Numbered from the stretch's first letter, positions 7,138-16,735 are shown. The stretch: 64,000 bases of DNA from Phenylobacterium montanum (GCF_018135625.1 NZ_CP073078.1:4806501-4870500), one strand, 5' to 3'. The notes: generated from the letters alone by a model not told the origin. Numbers and translations: made by a program.

Positions 7138-8242
7138 GGGCGCGCAGGTTGCGGTGAAAGTGGGTGATCGCCCCTTCGAAGCGCCCGAACTGGAAATGGT
7201 CGTTGGCGCCGCTGGCGAGGCCGCGCTGGATCGATTCCACCACCTCGCGGTCCTCGCGCGCGCCGGCGTCGACGAAGTCGGTGTCGCGGGCGATGGCGTC
7301 CTTGGCGGTTTCGATCGTCTCCTCCTCCGCCAGGGCATAGGTCAGGGTGCGGGTCAGGGTCGCGCTGATCGGCTCCAGCACCACCAAAAGGGTCCGCTGG
7401 GGGAAGGTGGCCACGATCACGTTGGGGAACAGGTGATAGACGTGGGTCAGGGTCCCGCCGACCCGGCGTTCGGCCGGCGCCACGCCGCGCAGCTTGTTGA
7501 TGTTGCGATAGGGGAAGGTGACCCGGCTGTTCCAGCCGAACCGCTCGACCACGTTCAGGTTGTCGAACTGCACCGGGAAGAAGGTGTCCCGGTGGGTGGC
7601 GTAGATGTGGTAGCCCTCGAGGAAGCCCTCGGCCACGATCTTCCAGTTGGCGTGGCTGTCCTGCTGGCCGGTCGAGACCAGCTTGAGGCTCGGCGGCAGA
7701 AGCTCGGGCAGGCCGTCCAGGCTGGGGCCGCCCGGCGCGGGGGCGTCCTGGGTGATGAAGACGATCCCGCCGCGCTCGGCCACCGCATGCAGGGGAACCA
7801 GGCCGTTCTTGGCCTTGTCCAGGCCGGGAAAGCCGTCCTCGTGCGGCACGTGGCGCAGGGCGCCGTCCAGGCCGTAGGTCCAGCCGTGATAGGGGCAGAC
7901 GAAGCTGGCCTCGCGGCCGTGGCCGCAGGCCACCTGGGCGCCGCGGTGGCGGCAGGCGTTGCGGAAGGCGCGCACCACTCCGTCGCCGCCGCGCACGGCG
8001 ATCAGCGGCGTCCCGGCCGCCTCGCGCGCTATGTAGGCGCCCGGCCGATCGAGGGCGGCGGAAGGGCAGAAGGCGGTAGGGACCCGGCGCATGACCTGAT
8101 CGCGCTCGATCAGGAACCGGGCCTCGGAGCGGTAGTTGGCCACCGGTTCGCGCCAGGTCTCGTCGCAGACGTCGGTGGTCTGGTTGTCGATGTGGTCCAG
8201 GATCCGCTGGGCGATCGCCGGCGCGTCCAGAAGCGCTTCCAT
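7118..8242 (-). CDS. Rieske [2Fe-2S] ring-hydroxylating oxygenase, alpha subunit
   Basis: A 374-residue protein. The Rieske cluster ligands are C97-x-H99 and C116-x2-H119 (CRHRG ... CPYHGW). The mononuclear iron site is in the segment N199-E209-H212-H217 (EGYHIYATH). This is the plan of oxygenase alpha subunits that act on aromatic or alicyclic acids and quaternary amines. No reductase or ferredoxin gene lies nearby, so the electron donor must be encoded elsewhere. The frame is open 25 codons upstream, but ATG 8242 has GGGAG at good spacing. The substrate cannot be told. Confidence 0.88.
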   Translation of the reverse strand: MEALLDAPAIAQRILDHIDNQTTDVCDETWREPVANYRSEARFLIERDQVMRRVPTAFCPSAALDRPGAYIAREAAGTPLIAVRGGDGVVRAFRNACRHRGAQVACGHGREASFVCPYHGWTYGLDGALRHVPHEDGFPGLDKAKNGLVPLHAVAERGGIVFITQDAPAPGGPSLDGLPELLPPSLKLVSTGQQDSHANWKIVAEGFLEGYHIYATHRDTFFPVQFDNLNVVERFGWNSRVTFPYRNINKLRGVAPAERRVGGTLTHVYHLFPNVIVATFPQRTLLVVLEPISATLTRTLTYALAEEETIETAKDAIARDTDFVDAGAREDREVVESIQRGLASGANDHFQFGRFEGAITHFHRNLRALIEGMG

Positions 8243-8351
8243 CTCGTTCGTCTCCCTGCCGCTGTTGCGGTCTTGGTTGCGGAGCATAGCCGCGCCGGGG
8301 CCGGCTGGCGCGCACATTCGAGTGAATTTCCCTTAGGTCACGGGGGGTTAC

Positions 8352-9101
8352 CTAGCCTAGCGTCTTCAAAATCCCGGCGGCCTCAGCCACCGACGCGCCC
8401 AGGGTGTCCTTGCGGTCCAGCATGGCGAAGCCGAGGTCGGCGGCGCGGTCGCCGGGGATTTCCGGCCCTTCCGGCGCATAGACCCGGGCGCCGAACGAGC
8501 CGTGGACTTCGTGGACCCCGGTCCGCCGCACGATCTCGGCGATATTGGCGGGGGTGACGCCGCAGCCGGCCATGACCCTGATGCGCCCTCCCGCCTGGGC
8601 CACGAACTCGGCGATGCGGTCGGCGCCCAGGAGCGCGTTCCTGGCGCCGCCGGAGGTCAGGATGCGCTCGAAGCCCAGGGCGATCGCGGTCTCCAGCGCC
8701 CGGGCGAAGTCGGGAACCAGGTCGAAGGCGCGGTGCAGGGTCAGGCCCAGGCCCTTGGCATGTTCGACCAGGGCGGCCAGGACATCCTCGTCCAGCTCGC
8801 CCGAGGCGGTGTTGGCCCCGATGACCACGCCGGGCAGGCCGGCGGCGCGCGCCGCGTCGATGTCCCAGCGCATGACGTCGACGTCGCGGGCTTCATAGCG
8901 GAACTCGCCCGGGTGGGCGCGGATCATGGGATAGGCGGGGATGGGCTGGCGCGACGCCAAGGCCATCAGGCCAGGGGTGGGGGTCAGGCCCTGCAAGGCG
9001 AGAGACGAGCAGAGCTCGATGCGGTCGGCGCCCGCCTGCACCGCCGCGACCAGGCCGGCGGGACTGTCGACGCAGACTTCCAGGAGGCGGCGAGGGGACA
9101 T
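8352..9101 (-). CDS. cutC: CutC-family protein (copper homeostasis)
   Basis: A 249-residue TIM-barrel protein. It matches the family from its start (LLEVCVDSPAGLVAAVQAGADRIELCSSLALQGLTPT) through MIRAHPGEFRY and LTLHRAFD to AGCGVTPANIAEIV and HEVHGSFG. CutC was linked to copper tolerance in enterobacteria, but a direct metal role is disputed; family assignment is firmer than function. It lies alone between the Rieske gene and a divergent asparaginase gene, whose start is 83 bases away. Confidence 0.9.
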   Translation of the reverse strand: MSPRRLLEVCVDSPAGLVAAVQAGADRIELCSSLALQGLTPTPGLMALASRQPIPAYPMIRAHPGEFRYEARDVDVMRWDIDAARAAGLPGVVIGANTASGELDEDVLAALVEHAKGLGLTLHRAFDLVPDFARALETAIALGFERILTSGGARNALLGADRIAEFVAQAGGRIRVMAGCGVTPANIAEIVRRTGVHEVHGSFGARVYAPEGPEIPGDRAADLGFAMLDRKDTLGASVAEAAGILKTLG

Positions 9102-9184
9102 GGGAGCGGCTCCGGCTTCAGGTTGCCCGCGGCCTTGCAGGGTGTAAGCCTGGGCGGGCGAACAGGATGTGTGAGGAGCCGCTG

Positions 9185-10216
9185 ATGATCGATCGCAGAC
9201 GCTTGATCAAGGCCGGGATGGCCGGGCCGGCGGCGATGGCGGCGGGCGCGGCCGCGGCGGCCGACGCAGGGGCCGAGGGCGTCAGGCTCGGCAAGCCCTG
9301 CGTGATCTCGACTTGGCCGTTCGGCGTGGCGGCCAATCAGGCGGCGTGGCGGGTGCTGAACGGCGGCGGGCGGGCGCTGGACGCGGTGGAGGCCGGGGCG
9401 CGGGTGACCGAGGCCGACCTCAGCAACCACAGCGTCGGCCGGGCCGGCTATCCCGACCGCGACGGCCATGTGAGCCTGGACGCCAGCATCATGGATCACG
9501 ACGGCAATTGCGGCGCGGTGGCGGCGATCGAGCACATCGCCCATCCGATCTCGGTGGCGCGGCGGGTGATGGAGAAGACCCCGCACGTGCTGCTGGCCGG
9601 CGACGGCGCCCTGCAGTTCGCCGTGGAGCAGGGGTTCGAGCGCGAGGAGCTGCTGACGCCGGAATCCCGCATCGCCTGGCAGGAATGGCTGAAGACGGCG
9701 AAGTACCAGCCGGCGGCCAACAGCGAGGCCTCGACCTATGGCAAGGGCAAGCTCGGCACGCCGGGCGGGGCGGCCAACCACGACACCATCGGCATGCTGG
9801 CCCTGGATGCGGCCGGGAACCTCTCGGGGGCCTGCACCACCAGCGGCATGGCCTGGAAGCTGCGGGGACGGGTGGGCGACAGTCCGATCGTCGGCGCCGG
9901 CCTCTATGTGGACGGCGAGGTCGGAGCGGCCACCTCGACCGGGGTCGGCGAGGAGGTGATCCGCAACTGCGGCAGCTTCCTGGTGGTCGAACTGATGCGC
10001 CAGGGCCGCTCGCCCGCCGAGGCCTGCAAGGAGGCGGTGACCCGCATCCTGAAGCGCAAGGCCGACGCCAAGGACCTGCAGGTGGGTTTTATCGCCCTGA
10101 ACCGCGAGGGCGAGGCGGGCGCCTGGGCGATCCAGTCCGGCTTCAGCTGGGCCCTGTGCGACGGGGCGCGCCAGGATCTGGTCTTGCCCGGACCGAGCTT
10201 CTATCCGGCTGCCTGA
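9185..10216 (+). CDS. N4-(beta-N-acetylglucosaminyl)-L-asparaginase / isoaspartyl-peptidase family, Tat-exported
   Basis: A 343-residue Ntn-hydrolase precursor. The catalytic threonine that becomes the new N-terminus after self-cleavage is T201 in GGAANHDTIGML. SGMAWKLRGRVGDSPIVGAGLYVD and GAATSTGVGEEVIR are the conserved substrate-side motifs of glycosylasparaginases. The N-terminus MIDRRRLIKAGMAGPAA plus an alanine-rich stretch looks like a Tat signal, so the enzyme probably works in the periplasm on glycosylated asparagine or isoaspartyl peptides. ATG 9185 is chosen over an upstream ATG because GAGGAG sits 7 bases before it. Confidence 0.88.
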   Translation: MIDRRRLIKAGMAGPAAMAAGAAAAADAGAEGVRLGKPCVISTWPFGVAANQAAWRVLNGGGRALDAVEAGARVTEADLSNHSVGRAGYPDRDGHVSLDASIMDHDGNCGAVAAIEHIAHPISVARRVMEKTPHVLLAGDGALQFAVEQGFEREELLTPESRIAWQEWLKTAKYQPAANSEASTYGKGKLGTPGGAANHDTIGMLALDAAGNLSGACTTSGMAWKLRGRVGDSPIVGAGLYVDGEVGAATSTGVGEEVIRNCGSFLVVELMRQGRSPAEACKEAVTRILKRKADAKDLQVGFIALNREGEAGAWAIQSGFSWALCDGARQDLVLPGPSFYPAA

Positions 10217-10217
10217 C

Positions 10218-10421
10218 CTATTTCGAGGAGCCGCCGGTCGCGGCCCGGCCGGCGGCGGAGACCGCACCTGCGCCCACGCCCACCGCTGTGGTGGTGACCT
10301 TGGTCGCGACGCCGACTGCGGCTCCGGCCGCGCCGGCGACGGTGGCGGCGACGCAGCCCGCGCCGGTCAGGGCGAGGGCGGCCAGGGCGGCGGCGAGGGC
10401 GAAGCGGCGAACTGAAGACAT
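10218..10421 (-). CDS. Small glycine/alanine-rich lipoprotein
   Basis: A 67-residue protein. It has a positively charged start (MSSVRRF), a hydrophobic stretch and LTGAGC, a plausible but imperfect lipobox with glycine at -3. The mature part is almost entirely G, A, V, T and S (VAATVAGAAGAAVGVATKVTTTAVGVGAG). Small lipoproteins of this sort are frequent in Caulobacter relatives and have no assigned role. It converges on the asparaginase gene with one base between the stops. Confidence 0.65.
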   Translation of the reverse strand: MSSVRRFALAAALAALALTGAGCVAATVAGAAGAAVGVATKVTTTAVGVGAGAVSAAGRAATGGSSK

Positions 10422-10496
10422 TGGGAAAAACCTGGGACACGAAACAGGCTGCAGTATGGCCGCTCGCGCCCGCGCCGGCCCTGCGGCCTATGCGCC

Positions 10497-11039
10497 CTAG
10501 AGGTCCAGGCCCGGGGCCTCAGGCGCGCCCTCGCCGCCCCCGTTCAAGGCGAGCTGCATGATCACCACGTCGAGCCAGCGGCCCTTCTTGTAGCCCACCG
10601 CCTGCATCACCCCGGCGTGGCGAAAGCCCAGGGAGGCGTGCACCCCGATCGAGCCGGCGTTCTCGCTGTCGCCGATCACGGCCAGCATCTGGCGCAGGCC
10701 CATGGCCTCGCAGGCCTGGATCACCCGGCCCAGCACCAGCTTGCCCAGGCCCTGGCCCTGATGGCCGGGGGCGACATAGACGCTGTCCTCGACGGTGTAG
10801 CGATAGGCCGTGCGCAGGCGGAACGGGCCGGCATAGGCGAAAGCGGCGACCTGGCCGTCCACTTCGGCCGCCAGATAGGGCAGGCCGCGCGCCTGTACGG
10901 CGGCGAGGCGCGAGGCCATCTCCTCCGTACTCGGAGGATGTTCCTCGAACGTGCCGAAGCCGTTCAGCGCATGGTGGCCGTAGATGGCGGCGAGCGCCGG
11001 CGCGTCGGCCGCCGTGGCCGCGCGGACCAGCGTCGTCAC
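10497..11039 (-). CDS. GNAT-family N-acetyltransferase (phosphinothricin acetyltransferase type)
   Basis: A 180-residue protein matching the PAT/Bar subfamily: VRAATAADAPALAAIYGHH at the start, TFEEHPPSTEEM, YRYTVEDSVYVAPGHQGQGLGKLVLG (acetyl-CoA loop Q-G-Q-G-L-G), then NAGSIGVHASLGF and GVMQAVGYKKGRWLDVVIMQ. Members acetylate small amines such as phosphinothricin or methionine sulfoximine. GTG 11039 overlaps the upstream peptidase stop as GTGA and implies coupled translation. An upstream GTG at 11051 would add four residues. Confidence 0.85.
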   Translation of the reverse strand: MTTLVRAATAADAPALAAIYGHHALNGFGTFEEHPPSTEEMASRLAAVQARGLPYLAAEVDGQVAAFAYAGPFRLRTAYRYTVEDSVYVAPGHQGQGLGKLVLGRVIQACEAMGLRQMLAVIGDSENAGSIGVHASLGFRHAGVMQAVGYKKGRWLDVVIMQLALNGGGEGAPEAPGLDL

Positions 11040-13132
11040 AGGTTTTCCCACCCGCGCTCCACCGCCCAGATGGCGAAGGCGTAGTCGAGGGCGATCTCCT
11101 TCAGGAAATCAAACCGGCCCGAGGCGCCGCCGTGGCCGGCCTCCATGTTGATCTTCAGCAGCATGGGCGCCTCGCCGGTGGTGAACTGGCGCAGCTTGGC
11201 GATCCACTTGGCCGGCTCCCAATAGGTCACCCGCGGGTCGGACAGGCCTCCGGTGGCCAGCACCGCCGGATAGGGCTTGGCCCCGATGTTGTCATAGGGG
11301 CTGTAGCCGGCGATGCGGTCGTAGGCCTCGGGATCGTCCAGCGGATTGCCCCACTCCGGCCATTCCGGCGGGGTCAGGGGCAGGGTGATGTCGCTCATGG
11401 TGTTGAGCACGTCGATGAACGGCACCGCCCCGATGATCCCGGCCCAGAGGTCGGGGCGCATATTGGCGATCGCCCCCATCAGCATGCCGCCGGCCGAGCC
11501 GCCATAGGCGACGATACGGCCCTTACGGCCATAGCCCTCGGCCGTCAGGTGCTCGGCGCAGGCGATGAAGTCGGTGAAGGTGTTGGTCTTCTTCTCGCCC
11601 CGCCCGTCCAGGAACCAGCCCCAGCCCTTTTCCGCCCCGCCGCGCACGTGGGCCGTGGCCCAGATCCAGCCGCGGTCGACCAGCGACAGGTTGCGGATCG
11701 AGAAATGCGGCTCCATCGGGATGCCATAGGCGCCATAGCCGTAGAGCAGCATGGGCGCTGAGCCATCCAGCGGAGTTCCAGCCCGCATCAGGACCGTGAT
11801 CGGCACCTCCGCCCTATCGGCGGCGCGGGCGTAGAGCCGGCGTGTGACGTAGGCGGACGGATCGTGGCCGGAGGGAATCTCCTGGGTCTTGCGCAGGGTG
11901 CGGCCGCGGGTCTTCAGGTCGTAGTCGAACCATTGCCGCGGGGTGGTCGGCGACTCGTAGACGAAGCGCAAGGTGGTGGTGTCGAACTCGTAGCCGCCGG
12001 CGAGGCTCAGGGCATAGGCCTCCTCGGCGAAGGCGATTTCGTGTTCCTCGCCGGTCTCGCGCGCGGTCAAGAGGATCTTGTTGTTGGCGTTTTCGCGCAC
12101 CAGGCGCACGAACCAGTCCTTGACCGCCCCGATCGCCACCACATAGCGCCCTGGCTGGTGCGGCGACCACTCGGTCCAGGCCTTGCGCGAGGGATCGCCC
12201 AGCGGGGCCTGCATGACCTTGAAATCCACCGCCCCGTCGGCGTTGGTGTGGATCAGGAAGCGCCCGTCCCAATGCTCCAGGTCGTAGCGGACGCCGCGGG
12301 CGCGCGGCTCGACCACCTTGGGCTCAGCGGTCGGATCGTTGGCCGGGATCAGCCGCACCTCTGAAGTCTCATGGTCACCCGAGCCGATGACGATGAAGCC
12401 GTCGGACGAGGTGGTTCCGACCGACAGGAAGAAGCCTTCGTCCGGCTCGTCGAACACCAGGACATCGTCCTTTGTCCCGCCGCGCGCGGGTCGGCGATAG
12501 ACCTTGGCCGGCCGTCCGTGGTCGTCGCGCCAGATCCAGAACAGCCAGTTCGAGCAGGGCGAGAAGGTGAAGCCGCCTGTGGCGCTCTCCACGGGCTCGG
12601 GCAGGGTTTCGCCGGTCTCCAGGTCCTTGATCAGGATACGGAACACTTCCGAGCCCTGCTCGTCGACCGCATAGGCGTAGAGTCGGTGGTCGGGGCTGTG
12701 CTGGGCGCCGCCGACCTGGAAATAGGCCTTGCCCTTGGCTTCGGCGTCCTCGTCCAGCAGGATCACCTCGCCGGTCTCGGCGCCGCGCGGGCGGCGGGCG
12801 TGTATCGGGTGCTGGGCGCCCAGTTCGAAGCGGGCATAGTAGTCCCAGGGGCCGTCCGGGGTCGGGACCGAGCTGTCGTCCTCCTTGATGCGCCCCTTCA
12901 TCTCCGCGAACATCTGCGCCTGCAGCGGCTCGGTCTGGGCCAGCATGGCCTTGCAATAGGCGTTCTCGGCCTCGAGGTGCTCGCGCACGTCGGCCCGCAC
13001 CACGCTGGGGTCGCGCAACACCTGCTGCCAGTTGTCGTCCTTCAGCCAGGCGTAGTCGTCGACGCGGATACGGCCGAGTTGTTCGATCCGCTTGGGATCC
13101 TTGCGGGCGACAGGAGCGATGGGGCGGGTCAT
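11036..13132 (-). CDS. ptrB: Oligopeptidase B (S9 prolyl-oligopeptidase family)
   Basis: A 698-residue cytoplasmic serine peptidase. The N-terminal part is a beta-propeller (from VDDYAWLKDDNW). The C-terminal alpha/beta-hydrolase domain has the nucleophile elbow GGSAGG with the catalytic serine near 544 and the histidine near 667 in EAGHGGASGRFD. RGGAEKGWGW and GYGAYGIPMEPHFS are typical of oligopeptidase B, which cuts short peptides after Lys or Arg. Length fits the family. The downstream GNAT gene overlaps it by four bases. Confidence 0.92.
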   Translation of the reverse strand: MTRPIAPVARKDPKRIEQLGRIRVDDYAWLKDDNWQQVLRDPSVVRADVREHLEAENAYCKAMLAQTEPLQAQMFAEMKGRIKEDDSSVPTPDGPWDYYARFELGAQHPIHARRPRGAETGEVILLDEDAEAKGKAYFQVGGAQHSPDHRLYAYAVDEQGSEVFRILIKDLETGETLPEPVESATGGFTFSPCSNWLFWIWRDDHGRPAKVYRRPARGGTKDDVLVFDEPDEGFFLSVGTTSSDGFIVIGSGDHETSEVRLIPANDPTAEPKVVEPRARGVRYDLEHWDGRFLIHTNADGAVDFKVMQAPLGDPSRKAWTEWSPHQPGRYVVAIGAVKDWFVRLVRENANNKILLTARETGEEHEIAFAEEAYALSLAGGYEFDTTTLRFVYESPTTPRQWFDYDLKTRGRTLRKTQEIPSGHDPSAYVTRRLYARAADRAEVPITVLMRAGTPLDGSAPMLLYGYGAYGIPMEPHFSIRNLSLVDRGWIWATAHVRGGAEKGWGWFLDGRGEKKTNTFTDFIACAEHLTAEGYGRKGRIVAYGGSAGGMLMGAIANMRPDLWAGIIGAVPFIDVLNTMSDITLPLTPPEWPEWGNPLDDPEAYDRIAGYSPYDNIGAKPYPAVLATGGLSDPRVTYWEPAKWIAKLRQFTTGEAPMLLKINMEAGHGGASGRFDFLKEIALDYAFAIWAVERGWENL

Positions 13133-13183
13133 GCCCCAAGACTTAGCGAGGGGGCGAGGGCTGGGGAAGGGGCGTCGCCGCCC

Positions 13184-16100
13184 CTATTGCGCGATCACCG
13201 CCAGACGCTCGTTCAGGGCCGGATCCAGCGCGCCCGAGGGGGCGAGGCCCTGGTCTCGCTGATAGGCGGCGATGGCCAGCTTCAGCGCCGGGGATTCAGC
13301 GCCGTCGGTCGGACCCTGATAGTAGCCGAGGTGCTGCAGCGCGCGCTGGGCGGTGACGACCGGCGAGGCCACGGTGGCCTGGGCCACCAGGCTGGGGCCT
13401 TGGGCCAGGAAGCTCTGGGCTGCGCGTTCAGCGGCGCCCTGGGACTCCACGGACAGCTGGGCCTTGATGCGCTGGGCGCTGGAGCGAGACTCGGCGTCGC
13501 CGGCGCGGGCGGCGATCAGGTACCACTTGTAGGCCTCGGCCGGGTTCTGGGCGACGCCGAAGCCTTCCTCATAGAGGCGGCCGAGATTGTACTGGCTGTC
13601 GGTCAGGCCGAGGTCCGCCGCGCGGCGGAACCACTGGGCGGCGGTGGTGGTGTTCTTCGGCCCGCCGGTGCCCTCGAAATAGTAGAGGGCCAGGTTGTGC
13701 ATGGCCTTCTTGTCGCCGCCCTGGGCCGCGCGCTCGGTCCAGCGACGGGCTTCGGCGCTATCGTGCTTCAGGCCGGCCTCGCCGCCCTCATAGAGCTTGG
13801 CCAGGTAGAACTGGGCCGGGGCGTAGCCGAGATTGGCCGACTTCTTCAGCGCCTCGACGCCGGTGAAGTCGTGCGACTCGATGCGGCGGGTGGCGTCGCC
13901 ATAGAGACTGACCGCGTCGGGATTGGGCGCGGGCGGCAGGTTCAGCGCGGCGGTCGCTGGGCCGCCGGCGGCTGAGGCGTCCGTGGAGGGCTTGGTGGCG
14001 ATGGCTTCGGCCAGGATCGGGCCGGGCGCGACCGCAGGCGCAGCGGCCTTGGCTGGCGCTGGAGTCTTGGTCCCGAACAGGCCCGCGATTTCTTGCGAAA
14101 GGCCGCTCGAGGGCTTTTCCGAGAGAACGGCGTAGCCGGCGACCGAGACGCCCATCGCGGCGGCGGCGCCGAAGACCAGAAGGGCGTTGGCGGTGGCCGA
14201 GCCCTGGCGGCGGCGCAATGGCGGCTGAGCGGCGGAGCCGGAGAAGAAGTCGCGGGCGCGGGACCGGCCACGGCCCTCAGTGCGCTGGGCGGCGGCGCGC
14301 GTGGCGGCCCGGGCCTGCTCTATCAGGTCGCGGGTGGAGCCGGAGCGGGGCGCGAACAGAGACTCGGCGTCGTCCTCCAGCTCGGCTTCGGCGGTCGGAG
14401 CGGAGACGTCGCGCAGATAGGGGGCCTGGGCGATCGGGGCGAAACCTTCGGCGGCGGGCTCGGGCGCGTCAAGATCGTCGTCACCCTCGTCGAAGGCGGT
14501 GGCGACGATTTGCGATTCCGCGGCGTCGGGGGCTTCAGGCGCAGCGGCGCTGGCCAGATGGGCCGGGGTCGTGACGTAGGTCTCGGTGGCGCTCCAGGTC
14601 TCGGCCGGGGCGGAATGGACCACGAAGGGCTGGGAGACGAAGGTCGCGCCAGGAAGGGGCTCAGGCGTAACGGCGGGGGCCTCGGCCTCAGGCGCCCAGG
14701 CGCTGTCCTCCTCGGCGTGCGGCAGGCGGATATCGTCGGGCTCGGCCTGGGGCAGGACGGGCTCGTCCGCCAGGGCTTGAGCGGCGGCGCCATGAGACAG
14801 GGTGTCCGGCTCGATGCCGAACTCGGCCATCATGCGGGCGGTGGCGGCGATCACCTCGGCCGGCGAAAGGAACGGATCCATGGCCGGGTCCGTCGGCTCG
14901 ACGGGCTCTTCCTCGGCGACGGCCTGGGCCAGGCTGGGCTCGATGAAGTCGGGCTCGTCCAGCTCCTCGGCGATCAGCGGCGCGGTGGAGGCGGCCTCCA
15001 GATCGTACTCGAATTCCGCTTCGATCTCGTCGGCCTCGGCCTCATAGGCCGGTTCGGCGGCGGCCGGGCTGGCCGGACCCATGGGCGGTCGGCTGGCGGC
15101 GAAGCTGTCATGGCCGAACGGGGCCACGTCTGGCTCGAGGAAGACCGGCTCGCCATAGACCGGCGGGCTGTAGCTGGGGGGCACATAGGCCTGGCCGGCA
15201 TAGGCGGGGCCGAAGGCCTGGACGGCGTAGGGAGGCGCGGCGTAGGCGGGGACGGCCTGGACAGGCGCGGCGGGGACTGGGGCTGGCGCCGGCTCGGCCA
15301 GCTTGGTCTCCAGCCGCCGGTTGGTCTCGGCCAGGCGCTCGTCGATACGAGTCCTGGCGTCTTCGAGCAGCCGCGCGGTGCGCTCCTCGCTCTGGCGGAT
15401 GCGGTCCGACAGCTCGCTGGTGACGCGGTCCTGGTGGTCCTGCACGCGGCCGGTGACGCGGCTCAGCTGCTCGCCCAGATCGTCGACCGCCTGGGCGGAG
15501 CGGCGCTCGGAATCGCCGATGCGCTCGGCCAGGCGTTCGGTGATGCGGGCGATTTCGCCGCCCAGCTTCTCCAGCGCCGCCGCCCCGATCATGTCGGCGC
15601 GCTCCATGCGCGATTCCATGGTGTCGGCCAGGCGGCGGACGTCGCCGCTGACCTGCTCGATCGCCTGGTTGGAGCGGTGCTCGGCGTCGCTGACCTGGCG
15701 GCCGAGCACGTCGGCCATGCGCAGGACTTCGTGGCCCATCTTCTCGATGGCCTGGGCCGAGCGGCGTTCGGCGGCCTGAATATGGCCGTTCATCGTCTCC
15801 AGCGCCTGGTCGATACGTCCGTCGGCGGCGGCCTTGATGTTCTCGGCCATCTCGGCGCGGGCGGCCTCGACACGCTCGGTCAGGTCGGTGGCCAGCTGCT
15901 GCAGCGCGCCTTCGCTGGCCCCGCCGTCAATCCGCTCCTCGGCGGCGGCCAGGCGCAGGTCGAGGCAGCCGAACGAGGCCTCCAGGCTGCGCAGGGCGGT
16001 GGTGGTTTTCAGTTCCGCCTGCTCCAGCCGTTCCGACAGGCGCGCCACCACGGCCTCGACCAGGTCGGCAGGATTGGCGGCGGCGAGGCCTTCTTCCACA

Positions 16101-16735
16101 CGGCTGTTCAGGCCGTCGACGTCGCGCCGCAGGCCGGCCAGGGCCACGCGATTGCGTTCGTCGCCCTCGTAGAGATGGCTGGCGACCTTGGCGAGGGCGT
16201 TCTCGACCGACTTGATCGCTTCGGCGGTGCGGGAGCCGACGTCCTCCTGCTCGGCGCGGCGCAGGCGCTCGCCGACCTTGGCCGTTTCGGTGCGGATGTC
16301 GTCGACAGCGCCCTCGAAGCGGGCGGCGACCGCGGTCTGCTCGCGCTCTGCGTCGCCCATCCGGGCCATCAGGCGGGAGACCGACTGGTCGATGCCGCTG
16401 ATGGCCTGGGCCGAGCGCAGCTCGGCGGCCTCGATGCGGCTGGAGAGCTCGTCCAGGGCGCGGCCGAAGCGCATGGCCTCGTCGCCCAGGTGGGCCGGCG
16501 CCTCGTAGCGGCGGTAGCCTTCGCCCTGCTGCAGCGCCGGCTGGCGGCGGGATGACCCGAAGGGATCCGAGCTATAGTCGGTCTGGGCCAGATCTTCTGA
16601 AGTTTGGTTGTCTTCGAGGATCACTTGGTTGAGCCATTCGCCTAGGGTCATGCCGGACCGGCGGGCGAGGACCTTGGCGATCTCGCGCGCCTTGGGGTCT
16701 ATGCCTTTCACGCTCCAAGGCGCCCCCGAGGTCAT
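13184..16735 (-). CDS. podJ: PodJ-like polar localization factor
   Basis: An 1183-residue protein with the layout of Caulobacter PodJ. The N-terminus SAPWSVKGIDPKAR-like segment followed by RRSGMTLGEWLNQVI is strongly PodJ-like. Residues ~60-480 are a long heptad-rich coiled coil with repeated AIEKM/ALEKLGGEI-type units. Residues ~480-560 are proline/alanine/tyrosine-rich and ~560-830 acidic and low complexity. One membrane segment (ANALLVFGAAAAMGVSVAGYAVLS) lies at ~848-870. The periplasmic part has three Sel1 repeats (~960-1085) and a C-terminal peptidoglycan-binding domain (~1118-1182). PodJ organises the new pole for pili, holdfast and stalk signalling. ATG 16735 follows GGAGAG; 14 more upstream codons are open. 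Confidence 0.88.
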   Translation of the reverse strand: MTSGAPWSVKGIDPKAREIAKVLARRSGMTLGEWLNQVILEDNQTSEDLAQTDYSSDPFGSSRRQPALQQGEGYRRYEAPAHLGDEAMRFGRALDELSSRIEAAELRSAQAISGIDQSVSRLMARMGDAEREQTAVAARFEGAVDDIRTETAKVGERLRRAEQEDVGSRTAEAIKSVENALAKVASHLYEGDERNRVALAGLRRDVDGLNSRVEEGLAAANPADLVEAVVARLSERLEQAELKTTTALRSLEASFGCLDLRLAAAEERIDGGASEGALQQLATDLTERVEAARAEMAENIKAAADGRIDQALETMNGHIQAAERRSAQAIEKMGHEVLRMADVLGRQVSDAEHRSNQAIEQVSGDVRRLADTMESRMERADMIGAAALEKLGGEIARITERLAERIGDSERRSAQAVDDLGEQLSRVTGRVQDHQDRVTSELSDRIRQSEERTARLLEDARTRIDERLAETNRRLETKLAEPAPAPVPAAPVQAVPAYAAPPYAVQAFGPAYAGQAYVPPSYSPPVYGEPVFLEPDVAPFGHDSFAASRPPMGPASPAAAEPAYEAEADEIEAEFEYDLEAASTAPLIAEELDEPDFIEPSLAQAVAEEEPVEPTDPAMDPFLSPAEVIAATARMMAEFGIEPDTLSHGAAAQALADEPVLPQAEPDDIRLPHAEEDSAWAPEAEAPAVTPEPLPGATFVSQPFVVHSAPAETWSATETYVTTPAHLASAAAPEAPDAAESQIVATAFDEGDDDLDAPEPAAEGFAPIAQAPYLRDVSAPTAEAELEDDAESLFAPRSGSTRDLIEQARAATRAAAQRTEGRGRSRARDFFSGSAAQPPLRRRQGSATANALLVFGAAAAMGVSVAGYAVLSEKPSSGLSQEIAGLFGTKTPAPAKAAAPAVAPGPILAEAIATKPSTDASAAGGPATAALNLPPAPNPDAVSLYGDATRRIESHDFTGVEALKKSANLGYAPAQFYLAKLYEGGEAGLKHDSAEARRWTERAAQGGDKKAMHNLALYYFEGTGGPKNTTTAAQWFRRAADLGLTDSQYNLGRLYEEGFGVAQNPAEAYKWYLIAARAGDAESRSSAQRIKAQLSVESQGAAERAAQSFLAQGPSLVAQATVASPVVTAQRALQHLGYYQGPTDGAESPALKLAIAAYQRDQGLAPSGALDPALNERLAVIAQ

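Noticed and set aside
13133-13183. Terminator after podJ
   Set aside because: A GGGGCG/CGCCCC stem overlaps the end of the gap, but no T-run follows it.
12371-13975. A 534-codon open frame opposite oligopeptidase B and podJ
   Set aside because: It spans two confirmed genes and their gap, with no motif.
14093-16555. An 820-codon open frame on the plus strand opposite podJ
   Set aside because: It mirrors the GC-rich, repetitive coiled-coil region of podJ. Its translation is a glycine/arginine/leucine/valine/aspartate mixture without a recognisable domain.
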